From Massilistercora timonensis (GTDB lineage Bacteria; Bacillota; Clostridia; Lachnospirales; Lachnospiraceae), in the NCBI RefSeq assembly GCF_900312975.1, contig NZ_LT990039.1, positions 1,860,001-1,924,000 of the forward strand: a stretch of 64,000 nt of DNA, in the 5' to 3' direction. The notes beneath the pieces were generated by a model. It was not told the origin of the DNA. It did no database searches and worked only from the letters and a program-made list of their open reading frames with translations. Both the position numbers and the translations under genes were made by a program. Every line of letters begins with the position of its first letter. Position 1 is the first letter of the stretch. Shown one piece after another: positions 8,142-16,359 of this stretch.

Positions 8142-8409
8142 CACATTCTTTCCAGTATTCCCGCTTTTCTTCGTAAGAAGCATTCAGCCACCGGATGGCT
8201 TCTTCCAGCCCTTCCGGAGTAAACGGGAACTCCCTTAAGGTCTTGTCTTCCTCCGGCGCGGCCTCAAAGCACCAGGGCTCCGGATAGATCCAGACGCTTA
8301 CGGTATCGCTGTCCTTGGGGGCGTGCAGGCGGAAGCGCATGCCCTGGTGGGACCCGCTGTAGGGCTGCTTTTTCAGATATTTGACGGAAAGACCTGCGGT
8401 TTGGATCAT
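8119..8409 (-). CDS. Hypothetical protein, 96 aa
   Basis: The frame encodes a soluble, charged 96-residue protein with no signal or membrane helix. Aromatic-rich SVWIYPEPWCFEAAPEEDK and the helical ending EAIRWLNASYEEKREYWKE are its main features. Ribosome site GGAAAGGAGGC precedes the ATG. It is downstream of another small gene on the same strand with a 30-bp gap, so they are likely one operon. I recognise no family. Confidence 0.75.
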   Translation of the reverse strand: MIQTAGLSVKYLKKQPYSGSHQGMRFRLHAPKDSDTVSVWIYPEPWCFEAAPEEDKTLREFPFTPEGLEEAIRWLNASYEEKREYWKECEKNKMRF

Positions 8410-8439
8410 AAAAGCCTCCTTTCCGGCGCAGTGCCTGTT

Positions 8440-8703
8440 TTATTCTTCAATGACCTCGATCTCCAGATAGTCGAAATCAATGGAATCTACGAAATTATCC
8501 TGATAAAACCGGGCCTTGTCGTGGCGCTTGAATTCCTCGATGGTGGAGTCCAGCCAGATGGGCTTGCTTAAATCAAACTGGTAACAGATCTCATCCAGGG
8601 CGTGGAAGATCTTGTGGGTCCGGGTGTCTTCTGTGTCGTCGCAGATCACGGTGTCCCGCACCAGATGGTTGTCTTTCCATTCTTTTCCCCATAAACGGAA
8701 CAT
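8440..8703 (-). CDS. Hypothetical protein, 87 aa
   Basis: I chose the ATG at 8703 because ACAGGAGGT lies 8 bp upstream; the in-frame GTG at 8712 would overlap that site. The product (MFRLWGKEWKDNHLVRDTV...) is acidic and soluble, with the repeated acidic pattern FDYLEIEVIEE at the end. It probably forms a two-gene operon with the 96-residue gene. Small proteins of this kind, starting with FRLWGK, look conserved in Lachnospiraceae, but I can assign no function. Confidence 0.75.
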   Translation of the reverse strand: MFRLWGKEWKDNHLVRDTVICDDTEDTRTHKIFHALDEICYQFDLSKPIWLDSTIEEFKRHDKARFYQDNFVDSIDFDYLEIEVIEE

Positions 8704-8798
8704 GGCAGTCACCTCCTGTCATCAGATAGTACCAATATAAATCTTTTTCCGGAAAATGTAAATGTCAATTTAGTATAGCCGAAGGTCACAAACGTAAA

Positions 8799-8827
8799 TT
8801 GAAAAACCTGGTGCAATCGGTTAAAAT
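8799..8827 (+). promoter_or_regulatory. Sigma-A-type promoter for malQ
   Basis: TTGAAA (8799-8804) and TAAAAT (8822-8827) are spaced by 17 bp, and the malQ start lies 38 bp downstream. Confidence 0.6.
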
Positions 8828-8864
8828 AAGACCATATACAAGCGACACCGAAAGGAGGACCACC

Positions 8865-10316
8865 ATGAGAGAATCAGGCGTCCTTATGCCCGTCTCCGCC
8901 CTTCCCTCCCCCACCGGCGTGGGAGAGCTGGGCCGACAGGCACACCAATTCATAGAACTCCTTAGCAGGAACGGGGTGAAGATCTGGCAGATCCTGCCGC
9001 TGAACCCGGTGGGCTACGGCAACTCCCCCTACCAGCCCTATTCCTCCTGCGCGGGGGACGAGATCTATATAAGTCTGGAGTCTTTACAGGAGGAGGGGCT
9101 TCTGGAAAAGCTGCCAGAGCCATTTCTGGAAGGGGCGACCCGGGTGCGCTACGACCAGGTCCGGGCTTTCAAGGAGCTCTTCCTGCGGGAAGCCTTCGCC
9201 CGGTTCCAGCCCACCGACGACTACCGGGCGTTTATCGCCCAGTCCTGGGTGGAAGAGTACGGAGTCTTCCGGGCCCTGAAGCGGGCCAACGGCGGCGTCT
9301 GCTGGAATGAGTGGAAGGAGGCGGACAAGGCCTGGCCGGAGAAGCGAAGCCCCCTTTCCGCCGACGTGGAGGCAGAGGCGGCCTATCAGATGTTCCTTCA
9401 GTACCTGTTTTACCGCCAGTGGATGGAGGTACGGGAGAAGGCCCGTGAAAATGGGATCCGCATTATGGGGGACGTTCCCTTCTACGTGGGGATCGACTCC
9501 GTGGACGTGTGGGCAGGGAAGAAAAACTTCCTTCTGGACAGGGACGGACGGGCCACCTTCATCGCGGGAGTGCCGCCGGATTATTTCAGCGCCACCGGCC
9601 AGCGCTGGGGCAACCCCATCTACGACTGGGATTACCTGAAGGAGACGGGCTACCGGTTCTGGGTGGACCGCATCGGATATGACCAGAAGCTGTTTGACAT
9701 GATCCGGATCGACCACTTCCGGGCCTTTGACACCTACTGGAAGATCCCGGCCTCCTGTCCCACAGCTATAGAGGGAAAATGGATCGAGGCGCCGGGGTAC
9801 GAAGTGCTGGACACCCTTCTTGAGAGCCTGCCGGGGGTAAACCTGGTGGCGGAAGACCTGGGCGACCTGCGCCCGGAGGTGTTGACCCTGAAGGAGCACT
9901 ACCATCTGAAGGGCATGAAGATCCTGATCTTCTCCCTGAAAACAGATGGAAAATATGCTTATGACGAATTTCACGACAGGAAAAATTTGATCATTTACAC
10001 CGGGACTCATGACAACGACACCCTGATGGAGTGGTATGAGAAGCTGACTATTCCCGCCCGCCGTAAGCTGCGCCGTTTCCTGAAGCGGCAGGGCTGCGGC
10101 CAGGGAAGCATAAAGGACCGGCTTCTTGCCTACACCTGGAAGAGCCGGGCAGAGTATGCCATCGTGCCCATGGCGGATATCCTGGGCCTGGGCCGGGAGG
10201 GGCACATCAACACCCCCGGCACGGTAGGATCTCCCAACTGGGAGTGGCGCATGCCGGATATGGATGGGGTCGCCGCCGGCCTTGCCAGATACAGAGGGAA
10301 AATGAGCAACCGGTAG
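8865..10316 (+). CDS. malQ: 4-alpha-glucanotransferase (amylomaltase, GH77)
   Basis: The enzyme transfers alpha-1,4-glucan segments between maltodextrins in the cytoplasm. The 483 residues carry the GH77 catalytic set: nucleophile D283 in IRIDHFRAF, acid/base E330 in VAEDLGDL and D383 in YTGTHDNDT; the substrate-loop motif PYQPYSSCAGDE is near the N-terminus. The ATG at 8865 follows AAAGGAGGACC; the longer in-frame start at 8799 lies in the promoter. An alpha-glucosidase gene follows 19 bp downstream, so the pair handles maltodextrin breakdown. Confidence 0.96.
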   Translation: MRESGVLMPVSALPSPTGVGELGRQAHQFIELLSRNGVKIWQILPLNPVGYGNSPYQPYSSCAGDEIYISLESLQEEGLLEKLPEPFLEGATRVRYDQVRAFKELFLREAFARFQPTDDYRAFIAQSWVEEYGVFRALKRANGGVCWNEWKEADKAWPEKRSPLSADVEAEAAYQMFLQYLFYRQWMEVREKARENGIRIMGDVPFYVGIDSVDVWAGKKNFLLDRDGRATFIAGVPPDYFSATGQRWGNPIYDWDYLKETGYRFWVDRIGYDQKLFDMIRIDHFRAFDTYWKIPASCPTAIEGKWIEAPGYEVLDTLLESLPGVNLVAEDLGDLRPEVLTLKEHYHLKGMKILIFSLKTDGKYAYDEFHDRKNLIIYTGTHDNDTLMEWYEKLTIPARRKLRRFLKRQGCGQGSIKDRLLAYTWKSRAEYAIVPMADILGLGREGHINTPGTVGSPNWEWRMPDMDGVAAGLARYRGKMSNR

Positions 10317-10335
10317 CAAAGGAGAGGAATTTATC

Positions 10336-11973
10336 ATGGAAAATAAAACAGGAACACAGAGAAAATGGTGGCAGAACGCGGTGGTCTATCAGATCTACCC
10401 CAGAAGCTTTCAGGACAGTAATGGAGACGGGATCGGCGACATCCCCGGGATTATCCGGAGGCTTGATTATCTGGCGGATCTGGGGATCGACGCCGTGTGG
10501 CTCTCCCCGGTCTACCGGTCGCCCCAGGACGACAACGGGTACGATATTTCTGATTATCAGGATATTGACCCTATGTTCGGGACCCTGGAAGATATGGAAG
10601 AGCTGATCCGGGAGGCGAAGAAGCGCAACATCCGGATCGTCATGGATCTGGTGCTGAACCACTCCTCCGACGAGCACCGCTGGTTTCAGGAAGCGAAGAA
10701 AAGTAAAGACAACCCCTATCACGACTACTATGTCTGGCGGGACGGGGAGGAAGGAGTTCTGCCCAACGAGATGAAATCCGTCTTCGGCGGCCCGGCCTGG
10801 GAGTGGGTGCCGGAGGTGGGGCAGTACTATTTCCACCAGTTTTCGGTGAAGCAGCCGGACCTTAACTGGGAAAATGAGAAGGTTCGCCGGGCGATCTACG
10901 ATATGATCCTGTGGTGGATGGACAAAGGCGTGGGCGGCTTCCGGCTGGACGTGATCGACCAGATCGCCAAGGAACCGGATCTTGGGATCACCAACAACGG
11001 CCCCCGGCTGCATGAATTCATCCGGGAGCTGAGCCGGGAGACCTTCCAGAAGGGGGACATGATCACCGTGGGAGAGGCCTGGGGCGCGGACCCGGAGCGG
11101 GCCAAACTCTACAGCAATCCCGACGGAAGCGAATTCTCCATGGTGTTCCAGTTTGAGCACATTTGCCTGGATCAGCAGGAAGGGAAGGAGAAATGGGACC
11201 TGGCGCCTCTGTCTCTTGTTAAGCTGAAGGAAAACCTGGCCAAATGGCAGAGGGAGCTTATGGATTGCGGCTGGAACAGCCTGTTCTGGGACAATCACGA
11301 TCTTCCCCGGATCGTGTCCCGGTGGGGAAATGACGGGAAATACCGGGTGGAATCCGCGAAAATGCTGGCCACTGTGCTCCACGGGATGAAGGGGACGCCC
11401 TATATCTACCAGGGGGAAGAGCTGGGGATGACCAACGTGCGGTTCCCGGACATCAGCCATTACCGGGATATCGAGACCCTGAACATGTACCGGGAGCGGA
11501 AGGCGGCAGGATATCCGGAGGCAGAGATCATGGCCTCCCTCTACGCCAAGAGCCGGGACAACGCCCGTACCCCCATGCAGTGGGACGACGGGGCGAACGC
11601 AGGATTCACAGAAGGGACGCCCTGGATCGAAGTGAACCCCAACTATCCGGAGATCAACGCCCGGGCGGAGATGGAAGATGGAGATTCTATTTACCATTAC
11701 TACCAGAAGCTGATCCGGCTGCGGAAAGACCTTAAGATCTTCGTGGATGGAGATTTCCGCCTTCTGCTGGAAGAAGACCCGGATATCTTCGCCTATGAGC
11801 GGCAGGCGGCGGGAGAGAAGCTTCGGGTGATCGCCAACTTTACGGAAAAAACCCTTCCCTGCAGCCTTCTTACTGCCTGCAAAGAGGAGGCAGTGTTGAT
11901 CCACAATTACGGGAAACTGCCAGAAGACGGGAGCCTGCGCCCCTACGAGGCGATGATGATTTTAGAGAGATAA
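10336..11973 (+). CDS. GH13 alpha-glucosidase (oligo-1,6-glucosidase type)
   Basis: This cytoplasmic GH13 enzyme has the (beta/alpha)8 signature YQIYPRSFQDSNGDGIGD, DLVLNHSSDEH, nucleophile D205 in GFRLDVID, acid E247 in TVGEAWG and D322 in FWDNHDLPR. The 545-residue length and the V-I-D after the nucleophile fit the oligo-1,6-glucosidase/trehalose-6-phosphate hydrolase subfamily. No signal peptide is present. Its partner malQ suggests dextrin or isomaltose breakdown rather than trehalose use, but subfamily cannot be settled by eye. Confidence 0.92.
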   Translation: MENKTGTQRKWWQNAVVYQIYPRSFQDSNGDGIGDIPGIIRRLDYLADLGIDAVWLSPVYRSPQDDNGYDISDYQDIDPMFGTLEDMEELIREAKKRNIRIVMDLVLNHSSDEHRWFQEAKKSKDNPYHDYYVWRDGEEGVLPNEMKSVFGGPAWEWVPEVGQYYFHQFSVKQPDLNWENEKVRRAIYDMILWWMDKGVGGFRLDVIDQIAKEPDLGITNNGPRLHEFIRELSRETFQKGDMITVGEAWGADPERAKLYSNPDGSEFSMVFQFEHICLDQQEGKEKWDLAPLSLVKLKENLAKWQRELMDCGWNSLFWDNHDLPRIVSRWGNDGKYRVESAKMLATVLHGMKGTPYIYQGEELGMTNVRFPDISHYRDIETLNMYRERKAAGYPEAEIMASLYAKSRDNARTPMQWDDGANAGFTEGTPWIEVNPNYPEINARAEMEDGDSIYHYYQKLIRLRKDLKIFVDGDFRLLLEEDPDIFAYERQAAGEKLRVIANFTEKTLPCSLLTACKEEAVLIHNYGKLPEDGSLRPYEAMMILER

Positions 11974-12054
11974 TCCTTGCGTTCCCCTGGACGGCGTGGT
12001 AAACTTGTCTGGTGACAAGACACATGTCGTAACAGTGAGAGCGAGGGAAAAAAC

Positions 12055-13119
12055 ATGGAGAAACTAAAGAAAATACTGGACCGGATCTTTATCGAGGGCT
12101 TAAGCGCCATGGCCCAGGGGCTTTTTGCCACCCTGATCATCGGGACCATCATCCAGCAGATCGGAACGCTTGCTGGCGGCCCGGCGGGGGATATGATCTT
12201 TGTGATCGGCAAGGTGGCGGCCTCTCTTACAGGAGCCGGGATCGGAGGGGCGGTAGCCTATAAATTCAAAGAGTCTCCCCTGGTGGTGATCTCGGCGGCG
12301 GTTGCCGGGATGGCAGGGGCATTTGCCAGCAACCTGCTGGCAGGGACGGTGCTGGTAGAAGGATCTATGATCTACGCAGGGCCGGGAGAGCCCCTGGGAG
12401 CGTTTATCGCGGCTTATGTGGGCATTTTCTTCGGCCATCTGGTGTCCGGGAGGACGAAGGTGGATATCCTGGTGACGCCCCTTGTGTCCATCGGCACAGG
12501 GTCCGCCGTAGGCCTTCTGGTGGGGCCGCCCATCTCCGGGTTCATGAACTGGCTGGGGTCTCTCATCAACTGGGGGACAGAGCAGCAGCCCTTCCTGATG
12601 GGGATCGTGGTGTCCGTGCTGATGGGAATGATCCTGACGCTGCCCATCAGTTCCGCGGCCCTGGGGATCATCCTGAATCTGTCCGGCCTGGCGGCAGGGG
12701 CGGCCACAGTAGGGTGCTGCTGCAACATGGTGGGATTCGCGGTGGCCAGCTACCGGGAGAATAAGATCGGCGGCCTTCTGGCCCAGGGGATCGGAACTTC
12801 CATGCTGCAGGTGCCCAATATTGTGCGCAAGCCCATCATCTGGCTGCCGGCCATCATTTCCAGCGCGGTGCTGGGTCCGGTGGGGACCATGGTCCTTCAC
12901 ATGACCAGCAACGCCACCGGATCCGGTATGGGAACCGCCGGCCTGGTGGGGCAGATCATGACCTGGCAGACCATGATCCAGACGGAGCCCGCCGGAATGG
13001 TGCTGGTCAAGATCCTGGTGATCCAGATCCTTCTGCCGGCGGCAGTTACTCTGGCAGTCTCAGAATTTATGCGCAAGAAGGGCTGGATCAAGTTTGGAGA
13101 TATGAAGCTGGAGTTGTAA
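12055..13119 (+). CDS. PTS EIIC-like membrane permease (PTS_EIIC_2 family)
   Basis: A 354-residue polytopic membrane protein with about nine or ten hydrophobic segments. Landmarks such as LFATLIIGTIIQQIG, VTPLVSIGTGSAVGLLVGPP, LPISSAALGIIL and MLQVPNIVRKP match the stand-alone EIIC family rather than classical fused sugar transporters. No EIIA, EIIB or regulator gene lies beside it, so the substrate and even PTS-dependence are unknown. It follows the alpha-glucosidase by 81 bp. Confidence 0.85.
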   Translation: MEKLKKILDRIFIEGLSAMAQGLFATLIIGTIIQQIGTLAGGPAGDMIFVIGKVAASLTGAGIGGAVAYKFKESPLVVISAAVAGMAGAFASNLLAGTVLVEGSMIYAGPGEPLGAFIAAYVGIFFGHLVSGRTKVDILVTPLVSIGTGSAVGLLVGPPISGFMNWLGSLINWGTEQQPFLMGIVVSVLMGMILTLPISSAALGIILNLSGLAAGAATVGCCCNMVGFAVASYRENKIGGLLAQGIGTSMLQVPNIVRKPIIWLPAIISSAVLGPVGTMVLHMTSNATGSGMGTAGLVGQIMTWQTMIQTEPAGMVLVKILVIQILLPAAVTLAVSEFMRKKGWIKFGDMKLEL

Positions 13120-13143
13120 TCCGGCGGGGCCTGCTGGTATAAT
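13114..13143 (+). promoter_or_regulatory. Sigma-A-type promoter for the corrinoid adenosyltransferase gene
   Basis: TTGTAA (13114-13119) and a perfect TATAAT (13138-13143) are spaced by 18 bp, overlapping the end of the upstream gene. Confidence 0.6.
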
Positions 13144-13180
13144 AGACAGAGAAGCTTATGGAAAAGGCAGGGATCACAAG

Positions 13181-13705
13181 ATGACAGGAACCGGGAAGAT
13201 ACATGTATATTACGGGAAAGGGAAAGGCAAGACCACAGCGGCCATGGGCCAGATCCTGCGGGCGGCAGGCCACGGGCTCCATGTGCTGGTCTTCCAGTTC
13301 CTGAAGGACAACAGCTCCGGGGAGCGCCGGATCCTGGAAGAGATCCCCAACATTACCTGCCTGCCGGGACGGGAGCAGGTGAAGTTCGTAAGCCAGATGA
13401 ACCGGGAGGAGCGGGCACAGCTGAAGCATTACAATACCAAAGCCCTGGATGAGATCGTCAAGTTCTGCGGTCCCTTCGACGTGCTGCTTCTGGACGAGGC
13501 CCTCTGCGCGGTGCAGTTAGAGGTTCTAAGCGAGGAGAAGCTGATCAGCTTCCTGCAGCACAAGCCAAGAGGGCTGGAGATCATCCTCACCGGCCATGAA
13601 GTCTCGGACCGGATGCTGGAGATCGCCGACTACGCCACGGAGATGGTGAAGATGAAGCATCCTTATGACGCAGGGACAACGGCCCGGGAAGGAATTGAGT
13701 ATTAA
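13181..13705 (+). CDS. ATP:cob(I)alamin adenosyltransferase, CobA/CobO/BtuR family
   Basis: The product transfers the adenosyl group of ATP to reduced corrinoids, giving coenzyme B12. The P-loop GKGKGKTTAAMGQ is at residues 12-24, LLLDEAL serves as Walker B, and the C-terminal AGTTAREGIEY is the family ending (usually A-R-x-G-I-E-Y/F). At 174 residues it matches the family. No other cobalamin gene is nearby, so it may serve salvage. Confidence 0.93.
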   Translation: MTGTGKIHVYYGKGKGKTTAAMGQILRAAGHGLHVLVFQFLKDNSSGERRILEEIPNITCLPGREQVKFVSQMNREERAQLKHYNTKALDEIVKFCGPFDVLLLDEALCAVQLEVLSEEKLISFLQHKPRGLEIILTGHEVSDRMLEIADYATEMVKMKHPYDAGTTAREGIEY

Positions 13706-13729
13706 TTTTCTTAAATATGTGTTAAATTC

Positions 13730-13758
13730 AGGACAATTATAGGCTCATATGATATACT
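13730..13758 (+). promoter_or_regulatory. Sigma-A-type promoter for the alarmone synthetase gene
   Basis: AGGACA (13730-13735, four of six matches to TTGACA) and TATACT (13753-13758) are 17 bp apart in an AT-rich gap, about 50 bp before the start codon. Confidence 0.55.
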
Positions 13759-13809
13759 ATAAAGCAATACGGAATAAACTCTTCGGCTTTATTGAGAGGA
13801 GTGAGGCGC

Positions 13810-14466
13810 TTGCAGAATGTTGTGAAGAATTACGAGGATGTGGACAGCTGGAAAACCATCATGTTCCTCTATACTTCCGCTCTGAAGGAAGTGGGGACCA
13901 AGCTGGAGATCCTGAATGATGAATTTCAGCACGTCCATCAGTATAACCCGATCGAGCATATCAAGACCCGGGTGAAGACAGCAGAGAGCATCGTAAAAAA
14001 GCTGCGGCGGTATGGATATGAGTCGTCCATTGAGAACATGGTCAAATACGTCAACGACATCGCGGGAGTGCGGGTGATCTGTTCCTTTACCTCAGACATC
14101 TACCGTCTGGCAGAGATGATCGGGAACCAGAGCGACCTGAAGGTATTGTCCATCAAGGATTACATCAAGAATCCCAAAGAAAGCGGGTACAAGAGCTACC
14201 ACATGCTGGTGTCTGTGCCCATCTTCCTTTCCGACAGCGTGGTGGACACCAAGGTGGAGATCCAGATCCGGACCATCGCCATGGATTTCTGGGCCAGCCT
14301 GGAGCATAAGATCTATTACAAATTCGAGGGAAACGCCCCGGAATATATCAGCCGGGAACTGCGGGAATGTGCGGAGATGGTCTCCACCCTGGACGACAAG
14401 ATGCTTTCCCTTAACGAGGCGATCCAGGATTTCCTGGAGAAGCAGGAGAACGAGAAAGAACATTAA
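13810..14466 (+). CDS. Small alarmone synthetase (RelQ/YjbM type GTP pyrophosphokinase)
   Basis: The enzyme makes (p)ppGpp from ATP and GDP/GTP. It is a single synthetase domain without hydrolase, TGS or ACT parts. RelA/SpoT motifs are visible: VNDIAGVRVICSF, ESGYKSYHMLV and VEIQIRTIAMDFWASLEH. I place the start at the TTG at 13810, 8 bp after AGGAG; alternative TTG (13792) and GTG (13801) starts overlap that site. Length is then 218 residues, typical of RelQ. Confidence 0.92.
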   Translation: MQNVVKNYEDVDSWKTIMFLYTSALKEVGTKLEILNDEFQHVHQYNPIEHIKTRVKTAESIVKKLRRYGYESSIENMVKYVNDIAGVRVICSFTSDIYRLAEMIGNQSDLKVLSIKDYIKNPKESGYKSYHMLVSVPIFLSDSVVDTKVEIQIRTIAMDFWASLEHKIYYKFEGNAPEYISRELRECAEMVSTLDDKMLSLNEAIQDFLEKQENEKEH

Positions 14467-14495
14467 AAGCCGAACAGAGTTCTATGCGTACGGCG

Positions 14496-14524
14496 GGGCC
14501 TGAGTGCAGCTCAGGCCCTTTGTA
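14496..14524 (+). terminator. Terminator after the alarmone synthetase gene
   Basis: GGGCCTGAG (14496-14504) pairs with CTCAGGCCC (14510-14518), followed by a weak T-rich tract (TTTGTATT). Confidence 0.65.
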
Positions 14525-14544
14525 TTGGAAATAAGGAGGACAAG

Positions 14545-16272
14545 ATGAGATATCACGACGTGAGAGAGGCCAGGTTTCTCTCCCGCCCCAATCGGTTTAT
14601 CGCCCACGTGGAGCTGGACGGGAAGGAAGAAGTGGTTCACGTGAAGAATACCGGCCGCTGCCGGGAACTTCTGACTCCCGGCGCCCGCGTCTGGCTGGAG
14701 GAGGGCAGGAATCCGGAACGGAAGACCCGGTGGGACCTGATCGCGGTGCAAAAAGGGGACCGGCTTATCAACATGGACTCCCAGGCTCCCAACCAGGTGG
14801 CCCGGGAATGGCTGGAGGCAGGAGGGCTTTTTCCCCGGGCGGACCGTATCCAGCCGGAGTACACCTACGGCAACTCCCGGTTCGACCTCTACGCAGAGGC
14901 GGAAGGGAGGAAGATCCTTATGGAGGTGAAGGGGGTGACCCTGGAGGAAGAGGGCGTGGTCCGGTTCCCGGACGCCCCAAGCCAGCGGGCGGTGAAGCAC
15001 CTGGAGGAACTGGTCCGGGCCCGGGAAGAAGGATATGAGACCTATGTGTTCTTCGTGGTCCAGATGAAGGATGTAAAGTATTTTACCCCCAACCGGGAGA
15101 CCCATCCGGAGTTTGCCCGGGCTCTGGAGGCTGCGGCGGCAGCCGGGGTGAAGATCCTGGCCTGTGACTGCCGGGTGGAGCCGGACCGGCTTGAGGCTGC
15201 GGACCCGGTGCCGGTGGTCCTTGACGATCCCCTTTTCTATGAGATGAGGGAGCCTCTGATCCGGTGGTACCGGGAGAACCGGCGGGACCTTCCCTGGCGG
15301 CAGCAGCCCTCTCCCTACCATGTGTGGGTGTCGGAGATCATGCTCCAGCAGACAAGAGTAGAAGCGGTAAAACCCTATTACCAGAGATTTCTTTCTGCCC
15401 TTCCTGCTGTCAGGGATCTGGCGGAAGTGCCGGAAGACCAGCTTCTGAAGCTGTGGGAGGGCCTGGGCTACTATAACCGGGTCCGGAACATGCAGAAGGC
15501 GGCCCGGCAGGTGATGGCGGATTACGGCGGGGAATTCCCGGTGACCTATGAGGGGATCCGGTCTCTTGCGGGGATCGGCAGCTACACGGCGGGGGCCATC
15601 GCCTCCTTCGCCTACGGCCTTCCCAAACCGGCGGTGGACGGAAATGTGCTGCGGGTGATCATGCGGCTGACCGGGGATGATTCCGATATTATGAAGCAGA
15701 GTACCAAGAAGCAGGTGGAAGAGAAGCTGGAACCCGTGATCCCGGCCGACGCGGCCAGCGATTTCAACCAGGGGCTGATCGAACTGGGGGCCCTGGTGTG
15801 CGTGCCAAACGGCCAGCCCAAATGCGAAGCATGTCCCCTGGCCAGGATGTGCCGGGCCCGGATGGAGGGAAGGATCGAAGAACTTCCGGTCAAAACCAGG
15901 GCGAAGGAGCGGCGGATCGAGGAGCGCACGGTCCTGGTATTCCGGGACGGGGAGAAGACGGCCATCTGTAAGCGGCCGGACAAAGGGCTTCTGGCCGGGA
16001 TGTACGAGCTGCCCAACTACCCGGGGCATATGTCCCGGAAGGAAGTGGCCGCCTACAGCAAGGAGATCGGGCTTATGCCGGTGCGGATCAAAAACCTTCC
16101 GGAGGCGAAGCATATCTTCAGCCATGTGGAGTGGCACATGACCGGCTATGAGGTGCGGGTGGACGAGCTGGAGAAGACCAACGAGAAGGGCTTTCTCTTC
16201 ATTCACCCGGAGGAGATCCAGGAGAGATACCCCATCCCGGCGGCATTTGGCAGCTACCTGCCCCGTTCTTAG
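14545..16272 (+). CDS. SfsA nuclease-like / MutY adenine glycosylase fusion
   Basis: Two families are joined in one 575-residue frame. Residues 1-225 match SfsA (VKNTGRCRELLTPGARVWLEE, YGNSRFDLYAE, ILMEVKGVTLEEEG), a sugar-fermentation-stimulation protein reported to bind or cut nucleic acid. Residues 229-575 are MutY, which removes A opposite 8-oxoG: catalytic E264 in SEIMLQQTRV, helix-hairpin-helix LAGIGSYTAGAIASFA, D365 in VDGNVLRV, an iron-sulfur ligand set C419-C427-C430-C436 (C-x7-C-x2-C-x5-C, first gap one longer than E. coli) and a C-terminal NUDIX-like domain. No internal ribosome site is evident. Ribosome site AAGGAGGAC precedes the ATG. Confidence 0.93.
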   Translation: MRYHDVREARFLSRPNRFIAHVELDGKEEVVHVKNTGRCRELLTPGARVWLEEGRNPERKTRWDLIAVQKGDRLINMDSQAPNQVAREWLEAGGLFPRADRIQPEYTYGNSRFDLYAEAEGRKILMEVKGVTLEEEGVVRFPDAPSQRAVKHLEELVRAREEGYETYVFFVVQMKDVKYFTPNRETHPEFARALEAAAAAGVKILACDCRVEPDRLEAADPVPVVLDDPLFYEMREPLIRWYRENRRDLPWRQQPSPYHVWVSEIMLQQTRVEAVKPYYQRFLSALPAVRDLAEVPEDQLLKLWEGLGYYNRVRNMQKAARQVMADYGGEFPVTYEGIRSLAGIGSYTAGAIASFAYGLPKPAVDGNVLRVIMRLTGDDSDIMKQSTKKQVEEKLEPVIPADAASDFNQGLIELGALVCVPNGQPKCEACPLARMCRARMEGRIEELPVKTRAKERRIEERTVLVFRDGEKTAICKRPDKGLLAGMYELPNYPGHMSRKEVAAYSKEIGLMPVRIKNLPEAKHIFSHVEWHMTGYEVRVDELEKTNEKGFLFIHPEEIQERYPIPAAFGSYLPRS

Positions 16273-16359
16273 CGAAAAAAAGATACCAAAACCTGATCGA
16301 AAGTGTTACAATGGTGCCAGATATACAAATATTCTTTTTGGAATGGAGGAGAGAGAGGT

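Noticed and set aside
10207-11904. Long minus-strand frame of 565 codons opposite the alpha-glucosidase
   Set aside because: It is the antisense shadow of a GC-rich gene with all GH13 motifs on the plus strand; the same holds for long minus frames at 2009-3076, 14482-16206 and 45226-46812.
12004-12019. Small hairpin CTTGTC-TGGT-GACAAG before the EIIC-like gene
   Set aside because: A 6-bp stem without a T-run or neighbouring motif is expected by chance at this scale.
13120-13180. Cobalamin riboswitch before the corrinoid adenosyltransferase
   Set aside because: The gap is 61 bp and already holds the promoter; no B12-box-like sequence is visible.
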